From an uncultured Oscillospiraceae bacterium (lineage in GTDB: Bacteria; Bacillota; Clostridia; Oscillospirales; Oscillospiraceae): a stretch of 44,602 nucleotides of DNA. The stretch lies in the NCBI GenBank assembly GCA_934511165.1, contig CAKSWA010000015.1, positions 1 through 44,602 of the forward strand, written 5' to 3'. Within the stretch, counting starts at the first letter, position 1. Each line of letters starts with the position of its first letter. Below are positions 39,265-44,602 of this stretch, one piece after another. Both the position numbers and the translations under genes were made by a program. Below the pieces are notes generated by a model, which saw nothing but the letters and a program-made list of their open reading frames with translations, was not told the origin of the DNA and did not search any database.

Positions 39265-40479
39265 TCAGGCAGCGGGAGTGAAGGCGCCGTCGGTCTTCTG
39301 CGTACCGACGAATTTAAAAGCGCCGTCGGACATGATCTTGATGTAAGCCATATCCTTGTTGGCATCGCCGTTCTCGTCGAACGAAATACTGCCGGTCACG
39401 CCGTCAAAGGAGACAGCGGTGAGAGCGTCGCGGACCGCCTCGCCGGTGATATCGCCGGAGACACTCTTAAGCGCCTCGATGATTGCCATGTAAGCGTCGT
39501 AGCCGAGCGCGGAAACGGCGGCGACCGTATCGTTGTTGCCGTTGAGCTTGAGCGCTTCGGCATCGCCGTTCAGATACGCCTTGAAGCCCTGGACGAACTC
39601 GGAAGCACTGGCGTCGTTCTCGTCAAAGAAGGTGGAAAGGGCAACGCCTTCGCAGTTTTCCACACCGGCGTTTTCCATGATGGTGGCGTTCTCCCAGGTA
39701 TCGCCCGCCATGATACGAGCCGTGATGCCCATGTCACGAGCCTGCTTAATGATGATGCCGGCGGTCGTGATGGAGGACGGGATGAACAGCACATCGGGGT
39801 CAGCCGCCTTGGCCGCGGTCAGAATTGCATTGAAGTCGGTCTCGTTGGTGTTGTAAGTACCGGTGTAAACAACCTCACAGCCATCCATCTTGGCAAAGGC
39901 ATCCGCGAAGTAGTTCGCAAGGCCGGTGGAGTAGTCGTCGCCGTTCTGCATGATGACGGCGGCCTTCTTGCAGCCTTCGTTGTTGGCGTAGCTCGCCATA
40001 ACGGTTCCCTGGAACGGGTCAAGGAAGCAGACACGGAAGTAGTAATCGTTGCCGAGCGTTACCTGCGGGTTCGTGCAGGAGCCGCCGACGGCGGGGATCT
40101 TCGCCTGCTCGAACGTGGAGCCGGCGGCGATGGATACGCCGGAGCCGTAAGAGCCGATAACAGCAATAACGCCGCTGCTCACGAGGTTCTGCGCGGCGGT
40201 AACGGCCGCGGTTTTGTCGGACTGGTTATCGACCTCAACGAGCTCGATCTTATATTCCTTGCCGTTGACCGTCACACTGGGGACGACCTTGTTGGCATAG
40301 CGCGCGCCAAGCACTTCCTGCATGCCGCCGGCGCCGTTCTCACCCGTGGCGGGCTCAAAAATGCCGATCTTCAGTACGTCGCTTTCAACGGCGGCCGCCG
40401 GGGATTCGCTGCTGCCGCAGCCGGCAAGCAGAGCGCAGATCATGCATGCGCAAAGTACGATTGCTAAAATCTTTTTCAT
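39265..40479 (-). CDS. livJ: Branched-chain amino-acid ABC transporter substrate-binding lipoprotein
   Basis: A 404-residue extracytoplasmic receptor with a lipoprotein signal peptide (lipobox LLAG-Cys21) that anchors it outside the membrane. The type I periplasmic-binding fold follows (LKIGIFEPATGENGAGG, SSGVIAVIGSYGSG, and so on). ATG 40479 is chosen (GGGAG at good spacing). The frame opens 48 codons upstream, but that includes no signal peptide and spans the promoter. It is the first gene of livJ-H-M-G-F. Ligand: most likely leucine, isoleucine or valine, but HAAT receptors vary. Confidence 0.94.
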   Translation of the reverse strand: MKKILAIVLCACMICALLAGCGSSESPAAAVESDVLKIGIFEPATGENGAGGMQEVLGARYANKVVPSVTVNGKEYKIELVEVDNQSDKTAAVTAAQNLVSSGVIAVIGSYGSGVSIAAGSTFEQAKIPAVGGSCTNPQVTLGNDYYFRVCFLDPFQGTVMASYANNEGCKKAAVIMQNGDDYSTGLANYFADAFAKMDGCEVVYTGTYNTNETDFNAILTAAKAADPDVLFIPSSITTAGIIIKQARDMGITARIMAGDTWENATIMENAGVENCEGVALSTFFDENDASASEFVQGFKAYLNGDAEALKLNGNNDTVAAVSALGYDAYMAIIEALKSVSGDITGEAVRDALTAVSFDGVTGSISFDENGDANKDMAYIKIMSDGAFKFVGTQKTDGAFTPAA

Positions 40480-40554
40480 GGTTTTTCTCCCTCTCCGGAA
40501 TACGCATAGTCCGTACACCGCGGACAAATGTGTTTCCATTTCAAATATGACGGT

Positions 40555-40583
40555 AGTATAATACCGCCGGGAGAGAAATGCAA
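40555..40583 (-). promoter_or_regulatory. SigA-type promoter for the liv operon
   Basis: On the minus strand: TTGCAT (40583-40578), 17 bases, TATACT (40560-40555). The -10 overlaps an inverted repeat CGGTA-N6-TACCG, a possible operator. The predicted start near 40548 leaves about 70 bases of leader. Confidence 0.75.
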
Positions 40584-40613
40584 CCCTTTTTTTCGCTAAA
40601 TCGCAAAAAAATT

Positions 40614-41840
40614 TCAAACACACTCTTGGTTATCGTGCACGGAATTCCGGTTGTTCCCTACGGAACAGAAGGGCGTGGCGCGATAATCGGCGTCCGCCGC
40701 CTGCAATGCGCGGTTTTTCCAACCAAGAACATAGAGGTCATGTGCACGGCTCCCGAGGTCGAACAGGCGTTGGATGCTCTCATTTTCGTCTTTGACTCGT
40801 GCACTTTTGACGACAACAGGAAGAGCGGCGCTCGTTTTCATCGCCCGCAGCAGCGCCGCGCCGCGCGCATCAAATGCCAGCACACGGATGAACGGCGGTA
40901 TGCCGTTCGCGTCCCCGGCCCGCACGCCGAGCGCGGCGCACATCACCATACGGCGCAGCCGCGCGTGGGCGTACCGCTTTGATTTGGCAAGATCGGCGAT
41001 CTCTTCCGGGGAGCTTCCGCGGCGCGCAGCTTCGTAAAGCCGAAAATGCAGCCCCTCCGCCGCGTCCGGCACGGCGGCAAAGTCCTCCGGCGTTTTCTCC
41101 CGCAGCCGGGAGAGATACGCCGTTCGCAGACTCTCCGGAGAGACAAAGCCACGTCCGGCCTCATCCGCACGGCGAAGGACCTCCCGCACCTCCCCGGGGA
41201 CACGCCCGGCAAGGCTCTCCCCCGCGCGAAGAAGCGCGCGGAGCTCAGACGCGCTGCCCGCGCCGTCGTGGATCGAGCCTTCGCGCCGGACGGGAGTATA
41301 ATCAAATATATAGCCGAGCTTCGCCGCCGCGCGGATGTATTCCACGGCCAGAAGATCGTTCGGCGTATCGAGCACCGCCGCGCTCTCGCCAAGAAGAGCA
41401 CGCGCCGCCCCTGCGCGCGCCGCGGCAAACGGCGTTCCGCCGGTGAGTTCGCGCTTCAGCGCTTCGGCAAATTCCGGCGTGTCGAGCACCGCCGCCGTCT
41501 TTTCGAGCGCGGAGAGATCGCCGCTCTCGCTGCCGAAGGAGAGTGCGTCGATAACGCCCGCCGCACCGAGCAGCCCCACGCCGCCGCGGGCGAAGCTCTC
41601 GGCAGAGGAAAGACTCCACGGCAGCGGCAGCTCGATCACGAGCGACACGCCGCCGCGCACCGCAGCTTCCGCGCGGGTGAATTTATCGTAAGAGGCCGCC
41701 TCGCCGCGCTGCACAAAATCGCCGGACATGACCGCGGCGACGGGCGTTTCCGCGCCGAAGATCTCGCGTATTTTCCGTATCTGGTACCGATGTCCGCTGT
41801 GAAACGGATTGTATTCCGCAACGATCCCGACCGCTTTCAT
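40614..41840 (-). CDS. tmcAL: tRNA(Met) cytidine acetate ligase
   Basis: A 408-residue member of the YlbM/DUF795 family. TmcAL forms acetyl-AMP from acetate and ATP and transfers the acetyl group to the wobble cytidine of elongator tRNA-Met. The start MKAVGIVAEYNPFHSGH carries the nucleotidyltransferase HxGH motif, and AAVMSGDFVQRGEAA, TRAEAAVRGGVSLVIELP and SFGSESGD are family blocks. ATG 41840 fits the alignment; a longer frame starts 32 codons upstream but lacks similarity. The upstream ribosome binding site (AAGGATGG) is moderate. It is divergent from ackA. Confidence 0.92.
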   Translation of the reverse strand: MKAVGIVAEYNPFHSGHRYQIRKIREIFGAETPVAAVMSGDFVQRGEAASYDKFTRAEAAVRGGVSLVIELPLPWSLSSAESFARGGVGLLGAAGVIDALSFGSESGDLSALEKTAAVLDTPEFAEALKRELTGGTPFAAARAGAARALLGESAAVLDTPNDLLAVEYIRAAAKLGYIFDYTPVRREGSIHDGAGSASELRALLRAGESLAGRVPGEVREVLRRADEAGRGFVSPESLRTAYLSRLREKTPEDFAAVPDAAEGLHFRLYEAARRGSSPEEIADLAKSKRYAHARLRRMVMCAALGVRAGDANGIPPFIRVLAFDARGAALLRAMKTSAALPVVVKSARVKDENESIQRLFDLGSRAHDLYVLGWKNRALQAADADYRATPFCSVGNNRNSVHDNQECV

Positions 41841-41862
41841 ATGAATCCATCCTTTTTTACTC

Positions 41863-41891
41863 TTGCGTTTTGATGAAAAGAACGCTAAAAT
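41863..41891 (+). promoter_or_regulatory. Candidate promoter for ackA
   Basis: TTGCGT (41863-41868), 17 bases, TAAAAT (41886-41891). The spacing is ideal. It lies inside the 5' leader of the divergent tmcAL transcript. Confidence 0.45.
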
Positions 41892-41907
41892 AGATATTTG
41901 CAAAACA

Positions 41908-41936
41908 ATGATACCCTGACGCGGTAAAATTTTCAA
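41908..41936 (-). promoter_or_regulatory. Promoter for tmcAL
   Basis: On the minus strand: TTGAAA (41936-41931), 17 bases, TATCAT (41913-41908). The predicted start near 41901 leaves about 60 bases of leader. Confidence 0.65.
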
Positions 41937-41957
41937 CTATGGAAAGGATCCGAACCA

Positions 41958-43148
41958 ATGAAGATTCTGGTTATCAACGCCGGCAGCTCTTCGCTGAAGT
42001 ATCAGCTCATCGACATGGAGAACGAGTCTCTGCTCGCCAAAGGTCTTTGTGAGCGCATCGGCATCGACGGCCGTCTGACCCACAAGCCCCAGAACGGCAA
42101 GCCCGTTTACGAAGCGGACGTTCCGTTTCCCACTCACAAGGAAGCGATCGAGGCCGTTCTCGAAAAGCTGACCAGCAAGGAATACGGCGTTGTCGAGACG
42201 ATGGCGGAGATCGGCGCCGTCGGCCACCGTGTGCTCCACGGCGGCATTGAGTTCACCGAGTCCTGCGTCGTGGACGACGCGTGCGAAGCCGCCATCAAAA
42301 AGTGCTTCCCGCTCGGGCCTCTGCACAACCCCGCCAACCTCATGGGCATCAAGGCGTGCCAGGCGGCGATGCCCGGCGTGCCGCAGGTCGCCGTGTTCGA
42401 CACCTCCTTCGGCATGTCCATGACGTCGGAAGCGTACATTTACGCCATTCCGTATGAGTACTACGAGAACGACTCCATCCGCCGCTACGGTTTCCACGGC
42501 ACGTCCCACCGCTTCGTGTCCGCCCGCGCCTGCGAGATCATGGGCAAAAAGGGCACGCGCGTCATCAACTGCCATCTCGGCAACGGCTCCTCCGTTTCCG
42601 CGAGCATCGACGGCAAGTGCGTCGATACCTCCATGGGCCTGACGCCTCTTGAGGGTCTGCCGATGGGTACCCGCTCCGGCAATCTGGATCCCGCCATTCT
42701 CCAGTTCATCATGAATAAGTACGGCTACACCGCCGACGAGATGCTCAACATCCTCAACAAGAAGTCCGGCGTTCTCGGCATTTCCGGCGTCGGCTCCGAC
42801 TTCCGCGATCTTGAGAAGGCTGCCAAAGAGGGCAACGAGCGCGCGCAGCTCGCTCTCGACAAGTTTGCCTACGAGGTCCGCAAGTATATCGGCTCCTATG
42901 CGGCTGCCATGGGCGGCGTTGATATCATCACGTTCACCGCCGGCGTCGGCGAGAACGGCCCCGATATGCGCGAGAGCATCTGCGAGGGTCTCGGGTTCCT
43001 CGGCGTCCATGTGGACCACGAGAAAAACCAGGTCCGCGGCAAGGAGACCGACATCTCCGCGGCTGACAGCACCGTGAAGGTGTACGTCATTCCGACGAAC
43101 GAAGAGCTGATGATCGCGCGCGACACGCTCGCTCTCGTCACGAAGTAA
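41958..43148 (+). CDS. ackA: Acetate kinase
   Basis: Reversible phosphotransferase between acetyl phosphate plus ADP and acetate plus ATP; a main ATP source in fermenters. The 396-residue product has NAGSSSLKYQL, Arg91, His123, Asp148 and GFHGTSHRFV, the family catalytic positions. The segment after Asp148 reads FDTSFGMSM, where FHQTM is common, a local difference. The C-terminus FTAGVGENGPDMR is typical. The ATG has GGAAAGGA nearby. No pta gene lies next to it in the window. A terminator follows. Confidence 0.96.
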   Translation: MKILVINAGSSSLKYQLIDMENESLLAKGLCERIGIDGRLTHKPQNGKPVYEADVPFPTHKEAIEAVLEKLTSKEYGVVETMAEIGAVGHRVLHGGIEFTESCVVDDACEAAIKKCFPLGPLHNPANLMGIKACQAAMPGVPQVAVFDTSFGMSMTSEAYIYAIPYEYYENDSIRRYGFHGTSHRFVSARACEIMGKKGTRVINCHLGNGSSVSASIDGKCVDTSMGLTPLEGLPMGTRSGNLDPAILQFIMNKYGYTADEMLNILNKKSGVLGISGVGSDFRDLEKAAKEGNERAQLALDKFAYEVRKYIGSYAAAMGGVDIITFTAGVGENGPDMRESICEGLGFLGVHVDHEKNQVRGKETDISAADSTVKVYVIPTNEELMIARDTLALVTK

Positions 43149-43157
43149 GACTTTATC

Positions 43158-43191
43158 CCGCCCCCAGCTTTTCGGCCGGGGGCGGCTTTTT
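43158..43191 (+). terminator. Rho-independent terminator of ackA
   Basis: CCGCCCCC (43158-43165) pairs with GGGGGCGG (43178-43185), followed by CTTTTTA. Confidence 0.85.
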
Positions 43192-43207
43192 ATCCGGAGG
43201 GTTCATC

Positions 43208-44419
43208 ATGAAGAAAATCCGACCGTTCCTTTGCGCGGCGCTCTCGGCGCTGCTGCTGACGGCTCTTACCGCGCCGGTCTCCGCCGCGGAGGAGGATACC
43301 ATGCTGCAATTTGACGAAAACGGGGAATTCCGTATCCTTATCGTTGCCGACACGCAGGACACCGCCCGGCCGCAGGAGGCGACGCTCCGTCTGCTCAATG
43401 CGGAGCTGGAATCTGCCGACGCCGATCTCGTCGTATTCACCGGCGATCAGATCCACGGCCCGTCCGTCCGCACCACGAAGGCGATGGAAAAGGCGCTCGA
43501 CGCCATTCTCGCGCCCGTGGCCGAGCGCAGCATTCCGTTTGCCGCTGTGTTCGGCAACCACGATGACGAGGGCGGCGTGAGCAAGGAGACGCAGCTCGCC
43601 ATCTATCAGAGCTACCCCGGCTGTCTCATGTCCGCCGGGCCGGACGATATCACCGGCTGCGGGAACTATAATCTGCTCGTCTGGTCTTCGGACGGCAGCC
43701 GCCCGGTGTGCAATCTCTGGTTTCTGGACAGCGGGACGTATGGCGAGAAGGGCGTTTCCAAGTACGCCCGCGTCGAGCAGGATCAGATTGACTGGTACAC
43801 CTCGACCGCCGCGGCGCTCAAAGAGCAGTACGGCGAAATGCTCCCCGCCTATCTCTTCCAGCACATCATCGTTCCCGAGATTTATGATCTGCTGACGGAA
43901 GTCCCCGCCTCGGAGAAAAAGGTCGAGGGCGTTGTCAAGGGTTTTTCCAGCCATTCGGGACACTATTATAAAATGGGCGACGGCTTTACCGCCGGTCATC
44001 TCGGCGAAGCGCCCTGCCCGCCGGACATTCCCTCCGGGGAGTTTGCCGCAATGCGCGATACGGGCGATGTGGTAGCGGCATTTTTCGGGCACGACCATAA
44101 AAACGACTTTGTCGGAACGTACGAGGGCATTGATCTCGTGAACACGGCGGGCACCGGCTTTTATATTTACGGTGAGCGTGAATACCACGGCGCGCGGCTG
44201 GTCATACTGCACGAGAATGCCCCCGCGGAATACGAGACCGAAATGCTTTATTATAAGGATCTCGTCTCCGAGCCGCTGCCCGGCGGGCTCACCTCCGTCC
44301 ACGGCAAGTATGTGGAAAACATCGTGATCGCCGCTGTTGCCGGGCTTCTTGTAGTCATCGGTGCCGGTGTATTCGCGGGCGTTCGCATCGCGAAACGGAA
44401 AAAGCAGAAAAAACAATAA
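43208..44419 (+). CDS. Exported, membrane-anchored calcineurin-like metallophosphoesterase
   Basis: A 403-residue protein with an N-terminal signal peptide (about 1-26, ending near APVSAAE). The metallophosphoesterase domain shows metal motifs ILIVADTQD, VFTGDQI, FGNHDDE, FQHIIVP and GHDHKND. A C-terminal membrane helix (about 377-396) is followed by a basic tail, so the enzyme probably faces the cell exterior and stays anchored. DTQ in the first motif, rather than D-x-H, matches the Dcr2-like subgroup. The ATG follows CGGAGGG. It may be co-oriented with ackA but is separated by a terminator. Its phosphoester substrate is unknown. Confidence 0.87.
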   Translation: MKKIRPFLCAALSALLLTALTAPVSAAEEDTMLQFDENGEFRILIVADTQDTARPQEATLRLLNAELESADADLVVFTGDQIHGPSVRTTKAMEKALDAILAPVAERSIPFAAVFGNHDDEGGVSKETQLAIYQSYPGCLMSAGPDDITGCGNYNLLVWSSDGSRPVCNLWFLDSGTYGEKGVSKYARVEQDQIDWYTSTAAALKEQYGEMLPAYLFQHIIVPEIYDLLTEVPASEKKVEGVVKGFSSHSGHYYKMGDGFTAGHLGEAPCPPDIPSGEFAAMRDTGDVVAAFFGHDHKNDFVGTYEGIDLVNTAGTGFYIYGEREYHGARLVILHENAPAEYETEMLYYKDLVSEPLPGGLTSVHGKYVENIVIAAVAGLLVVIGAGVFAGVRIAKRKKQKKQ

Positions 44420-44456
44420 GATTTAGCGGATGATCCGTTGAAAAACGCTAAATCTT
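44418..44456 (+). terminator. Terminator-like inverted repeat after the phosphoesterase gene
   Basis: AAGATTTAGCG (44418-44428) pairs with CGCTAAATCTT (44446-44456). Only GTGTTG follows, so a U-tract is poor. It ends four bases before the next promoter. Confidence 0.6.
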
Positions 44457-44459
44457 GTG

Positions 44460-44488
44460 TTGACAAGCCATTTTCGGCGTGGTATAGT
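44460..44488 (+). promoter_or_regulatory. SigA promoter for the rplU leader
   Basis: TTGACA (44460-44465), 17 bases, TATAGT (44483-44488). The predicted start near 44495 leaves a leader of about 76 bases before the ATG at 44571. Confidence 0.88.
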
Positions 44489-44494
44489 ATCAGA

Positions 44495-44570
44495 GCCGCA
44501 TTGAAAGGGTAACTAAGTGAGGGCAACCTCCGCCCGGGAGAGCGAGTCTGCAAGAAAGGCAGGATGTAAA
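44495..44570 (+). promoter_or_regulatory. Structured leader, candidate L21 leader element
   Basis: The 76-base leader has a GNRA-tetraloop hairpin (GAGG-GCAA-CCTC, about 44519-44530) and a second stem (CTGC/GCAG) around 44548-44562, just before the start codon. It lies in front of the likely rplU gene, where many Firmicutes have an L21 autoregulatory leader. The match to that family was not tested. Confidence 0.5.
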
Positions 44571-44602
44571 ATGAAGCACGCAGTTATCATGACCGGCGGT
44601 AA
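44571..44602 (+). CDS. rplU: 50S ribosomal protein L21, N-terminus only (cut by window end)
   Basis: Only ten complete codons are present: MKHAVIMTGG with AA as the start of the next codon, consistent with the lysine of the L21 signature TGGKQ. The ribosome binding site is AGGATG. The consensus promoter and structured leader upstream fit a ribosomal-protein gene. The call rests on a very short piece. Confidence 0.65.
   Translation, partial: MKHAVIMTGG

Overview
The window looks like a chromosomal segment from an anaerobic member of the Clostridia (Firmicutes), probably an Oscillospiraceae-type gut bacterium. The evidence is moderately high GC with near-consensus SigA promoters, strong GGAGG-type ribosome binding sites, a T-box riboswitch, the rpoB-rpoC-rpsL-rpsG-fusA gene order and clostridial-type protein sequences. 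The species cannot be named from the sequence alone. No CRISPR array, insertion sequence, prophage, tRNA or rRNA gene was seen.

Layout. Positions 1-11,030 (minus strand) hold the transcription/translation core: rpoB-rpoC from a consensus promoter and closed by a terminator, then rpsL-rpsG-fusA from a second promoter. Positions 11,050-16,200 hold a polytopic membrane protein, an alanine-type aminotransferase (alaA) under a T-box with an alanine specifier, and a two-component system (OmpR-type regulator plus histidine kinase) followed by a GNAT acetyltransferase remnant.

Positions 16,260-30,050 form the most interesting block. A sigma-54 enhancer-binding activator and rpoN itself run leftwards. 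Divergently, a canonical -24/-12 sigma-54 promoter opens a ~10 kb array of same-strand genes: an NSS-family Na+/amino-acid symporter, a small membrane partner, a ProC-type pyrroline-5-carboxylate reductase, a TauE/SafE permease, a complete TPP/lipoate-dependent dehydrogenase complex (E1alpha, E1beta, E2, E3), a DUF3830/cyclophilin-like protein with an unknown C-terminal domain, and a lipoate-protein ligase. A rho-independent terminator follows. Between activator and operon lies a five-element array of TTGCGCAA-type sites with mirror-symmetric spacing. I read this as a self-contained sigma-54 circuit for uptake and oxidative use of an amino acid or related compound whose identity is not established. 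The E1alpha has a non-standard active-site-region motif, which argues against simply naming it pyruvate or acetoin dehydrogenase.

Positions 30,080-44,602 return to housekeeping functions: an MBL-fold protein, an MFS exporter, a NUDIX hydrolase, ftsH, a DUF1015 (SerK-like) protein, a complete branched-chain amino-acid ABC importer (livJ-H-M-G-F order on the minus strand), tmcAL divergent from ackA (both acetate-activating enzymes), an exported and probably membrane-anchored metallophosphoesterase, and finally a consensus promoter and leader preceding the first codons of what is most likely rplU (ribosomal protein L21), cut by the window end.
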